From Selenomonas sp. (GTDB lineage: Bacteria; Bacillota; Negativicutes; Selenomonadales; Selenomonadaceae): a DNA stretch of 33,335 nucleotides. Of the stretch, positions 25,008 through 32,639 are shown in pieces. The stretch is taken from the NCBI GenBank assembly GCA_022773585.1, contig JALEZZ010000020.1:1-33335 (forward strand), read 5' to 3'. Made by a program: the position numbers and the translations under genes. The first letter of the stretch is position 1. Every line of letters starts with the position of its first letter. The notes beneath the pieces are model-generated. The model did no database searches, was not told the DNA's origin, and saw only the letters and a program-made list of their open reading frames with translations.

Positions 25008-26732
25008 TTGAGATATAAAGCCCTGACGGCGACGGTGCTCCTTGGCATGGCGATGGGCGGCACGGCTTCGGCCGCGCCCTCGCTCTGGGGCCCGGAGCAG
25101 GATATTGGCAGCCAGGCGCCAAAGCCTTCGGCATCGGTCGAACTCTGGGAGGTCGGCGACGAGAAAGGCACATGGACGCCGGAACAGGAACCGGAGCAGA
25201 AGCCGGACGAGGAGCAGGCAAAGCCTGCGGAACCAGAGCAGAAGCCGGAGGCGAAGCCCGAAGCCACGTTTACAGTGAAGAGCATCGACATCGATGCGTC
25301 GGAGTTGAAGGTGGACAAGGCGGCGCTTTCGGATCTCATGAAGGACTGCATCGGCGACGGCGTGACACTTTCGAAGCTCAACGGCGCGATCGCGCAGGTC
25401 ACGGCGTACTGCCGCACGCACGGCTATCCGGCGTCGGCGGCGTATCTGCCCGCGCAGGAAGCGAAGGACGGCGCGATCCAGATCAAGGTCATCCCAGGCC
25501 GCTATGGCGATGTGAAGCTCGAGAACCACAGCAAGCTGAAGGACGGCGTTGCCATGCGCTTCGTCCAGGGGCTCAAGAAGGGCGAGATCATCCGTTCGCG
25601 CGGGCTGGAGTCGACGCTGTATTCCATTTCGGACGTCAGCGGCACGAAGGCCGTCGGCGTGCTCGCGCCGGGCAAGGAGTTCGGCACGAGCGATGTGACG
25701 GTGCGCATCGAGGATGGCAAGCAGACGAATACGGTGCTCTATGCAGAGAACTACGGCTCGAAGTCGTCGGGACGCTACCGCTATGGCTTGCAGCAGAGCT
25801 TTTACGACATCGGGGGCCTCGGACAGCGCGCGAGCCTCGGCGGGCTCATCTCGAATGCACGCATGCACAATTACTATGCAAACTACGAGATGCCGGTCGG
25901 CCGCGGCGGGCATCTGCTGGGGCTCGGCATCAGCCAGATGGACTACAATCTCGGCGGGCTGTTCCGTGCCTGGGGCGCGAACGGCAAGGCGAAGACGCTG
26001 AGCCTGTTTGGCACGGTGCCCATCTACCATCTGCACGACCGCCAGCTCAAATTCCTCTATGGCTACGACTATCGCAAGCTGGAGGACGATCTCGATATCT
26101 TCGAGGGGCTCGCGGACAGCGAGAAGCATTCGAGCTCGGTGCATGTCGGCGTTGCGGGCAACCAGCAGATCGACCCGAAGACATCGGTTGATTTCGATGC
26201 GACGCTGACGCATGGCAAGCTGACGCTCGATTCGTGGTACGCGCAGCTGCGCGACGCGCTTGGCGGCGATACGGAGGGCTCGTTCACGAAATTCACGTTC
26301 GATGGTACGCTCGTGCGCTCGCTCGGACACCGGACGGACGTGATGGAAAAGATTTCGGGGCAGCTCGCGAGCCGCAACCTCGATGGTTCGGAGCAGATCT
26401 ATCTCGGCGGCGCGAACGCGATCCGCGCGTATCCGCAGGGCGAGGGCTCGGGCGATGACGGCATCACGAGCACGACGGAGTTCCGCTACTATACGAATGT
26501 GCCGGGGCTGATCCTCAGCACGTATTTCGACATCGGCCATGCAAAGCTCTCACACGACGGCCGCGCCGGCAGCGAGACGCTGAAAGGCTGGGGCCTCGCG
26601 GCGAGCTACCAGCGCCCCGGCGACTGGTTCGCCCGCCTCGACTACGCAAGGCGCATCGGCGACAGCAAGTATCTGAGCGAGGATGCAAAGGCGAAAGGGC
26701 GGCTGTGGTTCCTCTTAGGAAAGATTTGGTAA
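25008..26732 (+). CDS. TpsB outer-membrane transporter (FhaC/ShlB family)
   Basis: Omp85-superfamily pore that recognises and exports the upstream TpsA protein across the outer membrane. About 574 residues: signal peptide (LTATVLLGMAMGGTASA), a Glu/Pro/Lys-rich periplasmic linker, a POTRA segment (FTVKSIDIDASELKVDKAAL ... RTHGYPASAAYLPAQ), a second POTRA-like part, then a beta barrel from about NTVLYAENYGSKSSG. AIRAYPQGEGSGD corresponds to the conserved VRGY/F..G...GD loop motif, and the last residue is aromatic (GKIW), as in outer-membrane barrels. TTG 25008 is chosen because AAGGGAAGGA stands just before it and it starts a clean signal peptide; GTG 24966 overlapping the tpsA stop is the alternative. 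The order tpsA-tpsB is the reverse of the common one. Confidence 0.9.
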   Translation: MRYKALTATVLLGMAMGGTASAAPSLWGPEQDIGSQAPKPSASVELWEVGDEKGTWTPEQEPEQKPDEEQAKPAEPEQKPEAKPEATFTVKSIDIDASELKVDKAALSDLMKDCIGDGVTLSKLNGAIAQVTAYCRTHGYPASAAYLPAQEAKDGAIQIKVIPGRYGDVKLENHSKLKDGVAMRFVQGLKKGEIIRSRGLESTLYSISDVSGTKAVGVLAPGKEFGTSDVTVRIEDGKQTNTVLYAENYGSKSSGRYRYGLQQSFYDIGGLGQRASLGGLISNARMHNYYANYEMPVGRGGHLLGLGISQMDYNLGGLFRAWGANGKAKTLSLFGTVPIYHLHDRQLKFLYGYDYRKLEDDLDIFEGLADSEKHSSSVHVGVAGNQQIDPKTSVDFDATLTHGKLTLDSWYAQLRDALGGDTEGSFTKFTFDGTLVRSLGHRTDVMEKISGQLASRNLDGSEQIYLGGANAIRAYPQGEGSGDDGITSTTEFRYYTNVPGLILSTYFDIGHAKLSHDGRAGSETLKGWGLAASYQRPGDWFARLDYARRIGDSKYLSEDAKAKGRLWFLLGKIW

Positions 26733-26742
26733 CTTTAGAGAA

Positions 26743-26943
26743 GCCTCCCTCTCAGAGGGAGGTGCCCGAAGGGCGGAGGGAGTCTCACAAGCATGACGTA
26801 TGAGATGCACGATTGTTGTTTATGCGGGCGTCGAAAAAAGCAACAACGGCACCCGCGTAAGCAGCACTCCAGCATCTACTGTGCCCATCTTGTGAGACTC
26901 CCTCAGTCTCGCTTCGCTCGACAGCTCCCTCTGGGAGGGAGCC
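26743..26943. repeat. Palindromic element R5
   Basis: 201-bp copy directly after tpsB, oriented as R2 and R4. The right mini-hairpin is the variant GTCTCGCTTCGCTCGAC. The nested stem contains GTTGTTTATGCGGG... and CCCGCGTAAG, with an extra TTGTTG/CAACAA-type pairing. No T-run follows. Confidence 0.9.
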
Positions 26944-26958
26944 TTCGAGGAGAACTGT

Positions 26959-26988
26959 TTGACAAACTTCGGCGACTGTTGCTATAAT
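26959..26988 (+). promoter_or_regulatory. Sigma-A promoter of tRNA-Ser
   Basis: Consensus TTGACA (26959-26964) and TATAAT (26983-26988) with an 18-base spacer; start expected near 26995, just before the mature tRNA. Confidence 0.8.
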
Positions 26989-26999
26989 AGTGAGGTCGT

Positions 27000-27088
<89 letters not shown>

Positions 27089-27104
27089 CTTTAGAAACGT
27101 TGGA

Positions 27105-27134
27105 AGAACCGTCACATCGACGGTTCTTTTTTTG
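27105..27134 (+). terminator. Terminator after tRNA-Ser
   Basis: 9-bp stem AGAACCGTC/GACGGTTCT with ACATC loop followed by at least six T. Confidence 0.88.
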
Positions 27135-27154
27135 TTGTCCTACCTACTATAGCA

Positions 27155-27200
27155 GCCTCCCTCACAGAGGGAGGGGGACCGCGTTAGCGGTGGTGGGAGT
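27155..27200. repeat. Single repeat arm R6 upstream of murI
   Basis: One arm only: terminal palindrome CTCCCTCACAGAGGGAG, mini-hairpin ACCGCGTTAGCGGT, then GGTGGGAGT. It resembles the right arm of R3 in reverse complement. No partner arm is found before murI. Confidence 0.75.
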
Positions 27201-27265
27201 GTCGAAGGTAGGGCGTAACTCTTTGCAGGAGTGCTTCTGCGAAGGCACGAAAGGATGTCATACCA

Positions 27266-28051
27266 GTGAAAATCGCATTTTTCGATTCCGGCCTCGGCGG
27301 ACTGTCCGTTCTCCATCATGCGCGGCGCGTGCTGCCGCATGAGCAGTTTGTCTTTTACGCCGACGAGACGCATGTGCCGTATGGCACGAAGACGCGCGCG
27401 GAGGTCGAGAGCTTCGTTGCAGAGGCGTTCGAGTTCTTGCTGAAGCAGGATGTCAAGGCTATTGTCGTGGCGTGCAACACGGCGACGTCTGTTGCCGTGC
27501 CAGCGATGCGCGCGCGCTACGACCTGCCGATCATCGGCATGGAGCCGGCCGCGAAGAAAGCGCTTGCGCTTGACCCCGTCCATCGCGTTCTCGTGACGGC
27601 GACGCCCATCACGGTTGCGGGCGAAAAGATGGAGCACCTGATTGAGCGCGTCGATCACGAGCATCTCGTCGACCGCCTGGCTCTTCCCGAGCTCGTGACG
27701 TTCGCCGAAAACATGGTCTTCGACGGCCCCGAGGTCGAGGCGTACCTGCGGAAAGCGCTCGCGCCGTATCAGCTCGAAGATTATTCGGCTCTCGTCCTCG
27801 GCTGCACGCATTTCAACTACTTCAAGCCCGCATTCCGGAGAATCCTGCCGGAGAGCGTGAGGTTCATCGATGGCAACGAAGGCACAGTCGCGCAGCTCAT
27901 AAGAAAGCTCAAAGAGCGCGGCGAGCTCGCGGGAGAAGAGCAGGAGCAGACCGTCGAATATTTCTATTCGGGGGAGCGGGTGACCGAGGAGAAGGAACTG
28001 GAGAGAATCGAGATGTGCAATCGACAGCTCGATAAGGTGTATGAGCTTTGA
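27266..28051 (+). CDS. murI: Glutamate racemase
   Basis: Interconverts L- and D-glutamate, supplying D-Glu for peptidoglycan. 261 residues, the normal length. N-terminal FFDSGLGGLSVL, ADETHVPYGTK, and the two catalytic cysteines: C70 in ACNTATS and C180 in GCTHF. The start is GTG 27266, with AAAGGATG eight bases upstream; no better ATG is available before the conserved FDSG motif. It is monocistronic between R6 and the repeat block that starts a few bases after its stop. Confidence 0.95.
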   Translation: MKIAFFDSGLGGLSVLHHARRVLPHEQFVFYADETHVPYGTKTRAEVESFVAEAFEFLLKQDVKAIVVACNTATSVAVPAMRARYDLPIIGMEPAAKKALALDPVHRVLVTATPITVAGEKMEHLIERVDHEHLVDRLALPELVTFAENMVFDGPEVEAYLRKALAPYQLEDYSALVLGCTHFNYFKPAFRRILPESVRFIDGNEGTVAQLIRKLKERGELAGEEQEQTVEYFYSGERVTEEKELERIEMCNRQLDKVYEL

Positions 28052-28054
28052 GGA

Positions 28055-28141
28055 CGGCGCCCGCCAGTTGCGGCTTGCGCCCCACCACCAGCCCCCAGGG
28101 CTTGTGCGCCGCAGACTCTTTCGGACTGCCACCCGCCCGGG
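28055..28141 (-). repeat. GC-rich module, left copy
   Basis: About 87 bp directly after murI. Read on the minus strand it contains GGGCGGGTGGCA, GTCTGCGG, GGGGGCTGGTGGTGGGG and CTGGCGGGCG, in the same order as plus-strand 29091-29174. Both could encode a G-W-W-W piece, but no gene is evident. It forms an inverted pair with that copy around the DUF559 block. Confidence 0.65.
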
Positions 28142-28146
28142 CGTGG

Positions 28147-28402
28147 CCCGCGTAAGATGGAATCGTGCATCGACTGTGTCTAGCTTGTGAGACTCCCTCC
28201 GCCCTTCGGGCACCTCCCTCTGAGAGGGAGGCCGCAATAAGGAAGGCTCCCTCTCAGATAAGCAGACGCTTAGCGCTTTAGCGCTTAGCGGTCGCTTATG
28301 CCGCTTACGGCTGGGAGCTGTCGAGCGAAGCGAGACTGAAGGAGTCTCACAAGATGGACGATTTCGATTCTGGATTGTAATTTATGCGGGCTGAGTTGTT
28401 TA
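28147..28402. repeat. Tail-to-tail arm pair R7 with a 54-bp palindromic insertion
   Basis: A right arm (GCCCGCGTAAG ... CTTGTGAGACTCC ... CTCCCTCTGAGAGGGAG, 28147-28232), a short GCAATAAGGAAG link, and a left arm (28245-28402) with mini-hairpin GTCGAGCGAAGCGAGAC. Compared with 28849-29052 the left arm's terminal palindrome is split by 54 bases (28259-28312) that are themselves rich in AGCGCTT-type palindromes. Apart from that insert the two units are long direct repeats flanking the DUF559 gene. Confidence 0.85.
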
Positions 28403-28450
28403 AAAATCATCCGTTCGTTTTCATTTGCTTTACAAGGGAGGCCCCACTTC

Positions 28451-28828
28451 ATGCGTTCCCATCTCTACCGCTCTCGCTCTCAGCAGAACGCGAAATCTCT
28501 TCGTCAGAATATGACGCCGCAGGAGCGGCATTTGTGGTATGATTTCCTGCGGCTGGCTCCGGCGAGGTTTCAGAGACAGCGGCCGATTGGGAGATATATC
28601 GTGGATTTCGTGTGCGTGTCTGCGAAGCTGATTGTGGAGCTCGATGGCTCGCAGCATTGTGAACCCGAGGCCCTGGTATGGGATGAGGAACGTACGAAAG
28701 AACTGGAGTCGATGGGCTATCGTGTGCTGCGTATTTCGAATCTCGACGTCAGCCAGCATTTTCGGGAAGTGTGCGAAAAGATTTTGCAGGCGGTGGAAGA
28801 TGTGGGAGTGGAAGGGAGAAGTTATTGA
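28451..28828 (+). CDS. DUF559 (Vsr-like) endonuclease-domain protein
   Basis: Small protein of 125 residues of the DUF559 family, which is related to very-short-patch-repair (Vsr) nucleases and the PD-(D/E)XK fold. Family blocks are clear: RQNMTPQERHLWYDFLR, FQRQRPIGRYIVDFVC, the acidic core KLIVELDGSQH, then a D..R..EL...GYRVLRISN segment. It appears full length. AAGGGAGG lies ten bases before ATG 28451. No partner methylase or other nuclease component is adjacent. It sits between two direct copies of a palindromic arm pair, so it may be cargo or driver of a mobile repeat unit; that role is inference, and its natural substrate is unknown. Confidence 0.85.
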   Translation: MRSHLYRSRSQQNAKSLRQNMTPQERHLWYDFLRLAPARFQRQRPIGRYIVDFVCVSAKLIVELDGSQHCEPEALVWDEERTKELESMGYRVLRISNLDVSQHFREVCEKILQAVEDVGVEGRSY

Positions 28829-28848
28829 AGCATGGAAGCGAGTGCGGA

Positions 28849-29052
28849 GCCCGCGTAAGCAGCAATCGTGAATCGTCTACGTCTAGCTTGTGAGACTCCT
28901 TCCGCCCTTCGGGCACCTCCCTCTGGGAGGGAGGCACGCAATAAGGAAGGCTCCCTCTCAGAGGGAGCTGTCGAGCGAAGCGAGACTGAGGGAGTCTCAC
29001 AAGATGGACGATTTCGATTCTGGATTGTAATTTATGCGGGCTGAGCTGTTTT
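28849..29052. repeat. Tail-to-tail arm pair R8
   Basis: Right arm 28849-28935, GCAATAAGGAAG link, left arm 28949-29052. Direct repeat of R7 without the 54-bp insertion; the stretch GTCGAGCGAAGCGAGACTG ... TTTATGCGGGCTGAG differs from R7 by only a base or so. Together with the GC-rich module and a promoter it occupies the gap before the thioesterase gene. Confidence 0.87.
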
Positions 29053-29090
29053 CGATGTTTTGTCCCGCGCAGTTTCATTAAAGCTACGTA

Positions 29091-29174
29091 CTGGGCGGGC
29101 GGCACATTATCCTGTCTGCGGGCTGCGTCCCATCAGGGGTTGGTGGTGGGATGCGATAGCCCTGCTGGCGGGCG
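29091..29174 (+). repeat. GC-rich module, right copy
   Basis: Contains GGGCGGGCGGCA, GTCTGCGGG, GGGGTTGGTGGTGGG and CTGGCGGGCG in the order seen on the minus strand of 28055-28141, with moderate divergence. It closes the block that began after murI. Confidence 0.65.
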
Positions 29175-29189
29175 ATTATCTCCGCCCTC

Positions 29190-29218
29190 TTGACTTTGCC
29201 CCGCTTTTGTTTTAGGCT
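29190..29218 (+). promoter_or_regulatory. Possible promoter of the thioesterase-rph operon
   Basis: TTGACT (29190-29195), 17-base spacer, TAGGCT (29213-29218). The -10 is weak. No better match is seen between the repeats and the gene. Confidence 0.45.
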
Positions 29219-29254
29219 ATTGACGTATGTTTTTGGAAGGGAGGCGCATGGAAT

Positions 29255-29707
29255 ATGCCGGTTACGGTCAGGCATCGTGTGAATTTTTATGATACGGATG
29301 CGATGGCGGTCGTGCATCATGCGAATTATATCCGGTGGTTCGAGATCGGGCGCGTGGAATATCTGCGGTCGATCGGGATCACGCTGGACATGCTGATGGA
29401 TGACGGGTATGTCTTTCCCATCACGGATGTCAGCGCGAAGTATGTGTCGCCGGGGCGTTTTGACGAGGAGCTGCTCATCGAGACGACGCCGACGGCGCTG
29501 ACGAAGGCGAAGATGGCGTTTGACTATCGCGTGCTCGATGCGGAGACCGGGCGCGTGCTCGTGCTCGGCCATACGCAGAATGTCTATACGAGCCGCGAGA
29601 CGGGCCGCATCGAGCGGCTGCCCGATAAGTATTGGACGATTCTCAAGGCAGCTATGGCAAAGGAAAAAGCAATCAAGGCCCAGAATGAGGGCTTGAAAGA
29701 TAAATAA
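29255..29707 (+). CDS. YbgC/FadM-like acyl-CoA thioesterase
   Basis: Hotdog-fold thioesterase of the 4-hydroxybenzoyl-CoA thioesterase/YbgC group, 150 residues. The active-site block FYDTDAMAVVHHANYIRWFE is clear, with the catalytic Asp (residue 15) and the HANY signature; RVEYLRSIG follows. Such enzymes hydrolyse acyl-CoA or acyl-ACP; substrate cannot be told from sequence. GGAAGGGAGG at 29236-29245 supports ATG 29255. The Lys-rich C-terminus (KAAMAKEKAIKAQNEGLKDK) is beyond the hotdog core. It begins a run of four same-strand genes ending with rph. Confidence 0.88.
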   Translation: MPVTVRHRVNFYDTDAMAVVHHANYIRWFEIGRVEYLRSIGITLDMLMDDGYVFPITDVSAKYVSPGRFDEELLIETTPTALTKAKMAFDYRVLDAETGRVLVLGHTQNVYTSRETGRIERLPDKYWTILKAAMAKEKAIKAQNEGLKDK

Positions 29708-29730
29708 GAAGAAAAGGGGAAGATTGTTCG

Positions 29731-30291
29731 ATGGATTTCTTGGATATCGTGGAACTCATCTTGATCGTCATCCTGGCGGTCATGATTCTTTCCGACCTCC
29801 TGCTGGCCGCGCTCGGCAAGGAGAAGGTCGTCGTGGATACGAGCGCTCCGTTCAAAAAGGTCAGTATGGATGACGAAAGTCTCGTCATCGAAAAGGAGCT
29901 GACGTTCCGCAACGAGGGCAAGCAGTGTGCGACGATCATGGACGCCATTGTGCGCCCGCTGCTGCCGTATGAGCAGTATGATGGCATCGAGGCCCGCGGC
30001 AAGGCGGAGCGCGAGGGCGAGCCGCGCGAGGATGATTATTTCGAGGCCGTGCTGATCCAGAAGAAGGGCGACGCGAAGGGCGAGGATGTGCTGCACATCT
30101 TTGCAAAGCTGAAGTTCCTGCCGCGCAAGGGCATGACGCTTGAGGAGGCGCTGTCGCATATGGTGGACATCGCCGTGGACGTCATCTGGCAGGAGACGGG
30201 CCGCATGCCGTATCATTATGAGAAAGTGCAGCTGAAGCTTTCAGCGGAAGAAATTGCACAGCTCGCGGGCGTCACGCTCGCGAAGGACTGA
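29731..30291 (+). CDS. Membrane-anchored protein of unknown function
   Basis: 186 residues, not recognised. One N-terminal membrane helix (about 7-28, IVELILIVILAVMILSDLLL), then a soluble domain that is mixed alpha/beta by pattern: a beta-rich part VVVDTSAPFKKVSMDDESLV ... FRNEGKQCATIMDAIVRPLL, an acidic/basic loop, and a helical C-terminus (LSHMVDIAVDVIWQETGR). The short N-terminus before the helix suggests an N-in or N-out single-pass anchor. AAAAGGGGAAG precedes the ATG. It is 23 bases after the thioesterase and 13 before the CofE-like gene, so probably co-transcribed. Confidence 0.82.
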   Translation: MDFLDIVELILIVILAVMILSDLLLAALGKEKVVVDTSAPFKKVSMDDESLVIEKELTFRNEGKQCATIMDAIVRPLLPYEQYDGIEARGKAEREGEPREDDYFEAVLIQKKGDAKGEDVLHIFAKLKFLPRKGMTLEEALSHMVDIAVDVIWQETGRMPYHYEKVQLKLSAEEIAQLAGVTLAKD

Positions 30292-30304
30292 AGGAGGCAC
30301 GATC

Positions 30305-30964
30305 ATGGCAGAAATGGAACTCATCCCGGTGCCGACGCGCATCCTGACGGAGAAAGATGACATCATCGACGCAATCGATCATTATACGAAGGGCAAGGTG
30401 GGCCCGGACGATCTCATCTGCAGCGCAGAGTCGGTCGTCGCGATTACGCAGGGCCGCTATGTGCGGCCGGAAGACCTGCACATCACGCGCGTCGCGCAGT
30501 TCTGCTGCCGGTTCATCCCGGATTACGGCAGCCTCGCGTCGCCGCACGGCATGCAGTCGCTCATGGATGTTGAGGGCAAGTGGCGCGTGGCGTTCGCGTT
30601 GTTTGCGGGGTTCTTTGCAAAGCTCGTCGGCAAGAGCGGCATGTTCTACAAGTGGGGCGGCAAGGAGACGGCGATGATCGACGACGTCACGGGCACGATG
30701 CCACCGTTCGACAAGTGCATCGTCTACGGCCCGGCCGATGCGGACAAGGTCTGCGCGCAGATTGCGGAGCGCACGGGCGCGTTCGGCGCGATGATTGCTG
30801 ATGTCAATGACCTCAAGCGCAGCCGTGTCGTCGGCATCACGAAGGCCGTCGATGGCGACATCGCGCGCATGCTGCTCATCGACAATCCGTTCGGCAACGC
30901 GAGCCAGAAGACGCCGATCTGCATCATCAAGAATTACCGGCAGTATCAGGAATCGAAGAAATGA
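30305..30964 (+). CDS. CofE-like (F420-0:glutamyl ligase family) protein
   Basis: 219 residues resembling the F420-0:gamma-glutamyl ligase (CofE) family. Family-like pieces are [15 protein letters not shown] at the N-terminus, the [12 protein letters not shown] block with a conserved Ala-Glu-Ser and Gln-Gly-Arg, the middle [16 protein letters not shown]-type [14 protein letters not shown], and the C-terminal [12 protein letters not shown]. True CofE adds glutamates to coenzyme F420; F420 is not expected in this type of bacterium and no other F420 gene is visible, so a different glutamyl or amide ligase role is likely. AAGGAGG at 30291-30297 fixes the ATG at 30305. Its stop overlaps the rph start. 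Confidence 0.75.
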   Translation: MAEMELIPVPTRILTEKDDIIDAIDHYTKGKVGPDDLICSAESVVAITQGRYVRPEDLHITRVAQFCCRFIPDYGSLASPHGMQSLMDVEGKWRVAFALFAGFFAKLVGKSGMFYKWGGKETAMIDDVTGTMPPFDKCIVYGPADADKVCAQIAERTGAFGAMIADVNDLKRSRVVGITKAVDGDIARMLLIDNPFGNASQKTPICIIKNYRQYQESKK

Positions 30965-31704
30965 GGCTGCATCATAGGGCGCCGGACGAGCTTCGTCCGT
31001 GCGAAATCCGCCGCCATTTCCAGCGCTATCCGGCGGGCTCGGTGCTCATCGAGATGGGAAATACCCGGGTCATCTGCGCGGCGACGGTCGAAGACCGCGT
31101 GCCATTCTTCCAGCGCGGGACGGGGCTCGGCTGGATTGCGGCGGAGTATGCTCTGCTGCCGAGCGCGACGAATACGCGCACGCCGCGCGAGGCGGTGCGC
31201 GGCCACCAGAACGGCCGCACGCAGGAAATCCAGCGGCTGATCGGGCGCTCGCTGCGCTCGGTCGTCGATCTCTCGGCGCTCGGCGAGCGGACAATCCAGA
31301 TTGACTGCGACGTCATCCAGGCGGACGGCGGTACGCGGACGGCGTCGATTACGGGCGCGTTCGTCGCGCTCGTCGAGGCGTGTTCGAGCTTTTATGAAAA
31401 GGGGAACGTGTTCCCCGTGAAAGATTTCCTCTCGGCCATCAGCGTCGGCGTCAGCGCGGACGAAGAGCCGATTCTCGACCTCTGCTATGAAGAGGACTCC
31501 CACGCCATCGTCGACATGAACGTCGTCATGACGGGCGAGGGCAAGTTCGTCGAAGTGCAGGGCACAGGCGAAGGGCGGCCGTTCTCGCACGAAGAGCTCG
31601 GAAAGCTGCTGGAGTACGGCGAGAAAGGGTGCCGGGAGCTCATTTCCTATGAGAAGGACGTGCTCGGAGGCGAGCTCGTTTGGCTTGTAGGGCGTGTGGG
31701 GTAA
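30961..31704 (+). CDS. rph: Ribonuclease PH
   Basis: Phosphate-dependent 3'-5' exoribonuclease that trims the 3' ends of tRNA precursors. 247 residues, normal length. Family blocks: [19 protein letters not shown]-like [44 protein letters not shown], the [19 protein letters not shown] core, and VDMNVVMTG...[10 protein letters not shown]. The ATG overlaps the upstream stop by four bases (ATGA), showing translational coupling to the CofE-like gene. In many Firmicutes rph precedes rdgB and a YfcE-like gene, and that order is kept here, interrupted by repeat R9. Confidence 0.95.
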   Translation: MRLHHRAPDELRPCEIRRHFQRYPAGSVLIEMGNTRVICAATVEDRVPFFQRGTGLGWIAAEYALLPSATNTRTPREAVRGHQNGRTQEIQRLIGRSLRSVVDLSALGERTIQIDCDVIQADGGTRTASITGAFVALVEACSSFYEKGNVFPVKDFLSAISVGVSADEEPILDLCYEEDSHAIVDMNVVMTGEGKFVEVQGTGEGRPFSHEELGKLLEYGEKGCRELISYEKDVLGGELVWLVGRVG

Positions 31705-31715
31705 GAACCGGATGT

Positions 31716-31997
31716 CGCACCCGCGGAAGTGGCGCCGTACGGTAAGACCAGCTGTGCAGGGGACTCCCCCAGTCAGCCATTCGGCTGACAGCCCCCTCTG
31801 GGAAGGGGCCTCCTGTATAAGGCCATATTGATGATAGAACAGTACTGTCAGCGTTTGACATACAATCTGACTTGCAATAGGAACGGAGCCGTACTTATAC
31901 CGAAGCCCCCTTCTAGAGGGGGGACGGGCCGCGTGAGCGGCGGGGGGAGTCCCCTGCATGACCTGACAAGTTGCAGGTCGTAACTTCTGCGGGTGCG
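31716..31997. repeat. Tail-to-tail arm pair R9 (variant sequence)
   Basis: The outer 15 bases CGCACCCGCGGAAGT (31716-31730) pair with ACTTCTGCGGGTGCG (31983-31997). Inside, GCAGGGGACTCCCCC (31756-31770) pairs with GGGGGAGTCCCCTGC (ending 31957). The arms carry mini-hairpins GTCAGCCATTCGGCTGAC and GCCGCGTGAGCGGC, and palindrome-like tips at 31789-31810 and 31905-31923. Between the tips (31811-31904) lies a 94-bp unique spacer containing a possible promoter. It occupies the whole rph-rdgB gap. Confidence 0.85.
31855..31883 (+). promoter_or_regulatory. Possible promoter of rdgB-yfcE inside R9
   Basis: TTGACA (31855-31860), 17-base spacer, TAGGAA (31878-31883). The -35 is consensus and the -10 poor. 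A transcript from here would carry the right-hand R9 hairpins in its leader. Confidence 0.4.
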
Positions 31998-32023
31998 AGG
32001 CAGAACCAGATCGAGGTGTCACT

Positions 32024-32629
32024 ATGAAAAGAATTGTCATTGCGACGAAGAATGCGGGGAAGATCCGCGAGATGAAAGCGGCGTTTGCGCATCTGCCGGT
32101 GGAGGTCGTGTCGCTCGCGGCGTTCGGCGAGCTGCCGGATGCGGTCGAGGATGGGGTGACGTTCGAGGCGAATGCGCGGATCAAGGCGCATTTTTTCCGT
32201 GAAGAGACGGGCTGTGCCTGCATCGCGGACGATTCGGGCATCGAGATTTCGGCGCTCGGCGGCGCGCCGGGCGTGCATTCCGCGCGGTTCGCAGGTGTGC
32301 ATGGCGATGACGCCGCGAACAATGCGAAGATGGTCGCAGAACTTCGTCAGCGCGGCGAAGGCGCGTCGGCGGCGGACTACCGCTGCGCGCTCGTGTTCGA
32401 AGATACGGACGGCACAATCCTCACGGCCGATGGCCGCGTGGACGGCACGGTGCGCCTCTCGCCGCGCGGCGAAGGCGGCTTCGGCTATGACCCGTATTTC
32501 TACGTTTCACGCGACGGCGGCGAAGAGAAGACGATGGCGGAGCTGACGCTTGAAGAAAAAGATGAAATCAGCCATCGCGGGAGAGCGCTGAGAGAACTGG
32601 TGAAGAAGTTGGAAGAATACTTCGGTTGA
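32024..32629 (+). CDS. rdgB: XTP/dITP diphosphatase (RdgB/HAM1)
   Basis: Hydrolyses non-canonical purine triphosphates (dITP, XTP) to monophosphates and so prevents their incorporation into nucleic acid. 201 residues, normal length. Motifs: IATKNAGKIREM near the N-terminus (nucleotide binding), DGVTFEANARIKA, ADDSGIEISALGGAPGVHSAR containing the catalytic acidic residues, GEGGFGYDPYF, and the terminal SHRGRAL. GAGGTG precedes ATG 32024. The downstream phosphodiesterase starts ten bases after the stop, indicating an operon. Confidence 0.95.
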   Translation: MKRIVIATKNAGKIREMKAAFAHLPVEVVSLAAFGELPDAVEDGVTFEANARIKAHFFREETGCACIADDSGIEISALGGAPGVHSARFAGVHGDDAANNAKMVAELRQRGEGASAADYRCALVFEDTDGTILTADGRVDGTVRLSPRGEGGFGYDPYFYVSRDGGEEKTMAELTLEEKDEISHRGRALRELVKKLEEYFG

Positions 32630-32639
32630 GGAGTTTTGC

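Noticed and set aside
22126..25221. 1031-codon minus-strand open frame opposite the adhesin
   Set aside because: Composition is dominated by Arg and Ile from reverse reading of ACG/GAT/GGC-rich repeats. It also crosses the tpsA-tpsB junction, with no ribosome site or family motif.
28749..29105. ORFs across the repeat arms with RLPQSRFARQLPL or SQREVPEGRKESHK
   Set aside because: These strings recur wherever an arm occurs and are translations of the palindromes in different frames; there are no ribosome sites and no independent coding signal.
28055..29174. Classical insertion sequence or transposon
   Set aside because: No transposase, integrase or recombinase gene is present; the only ORF is a DUF559 protein, so it is reported as a cassette-like block only.
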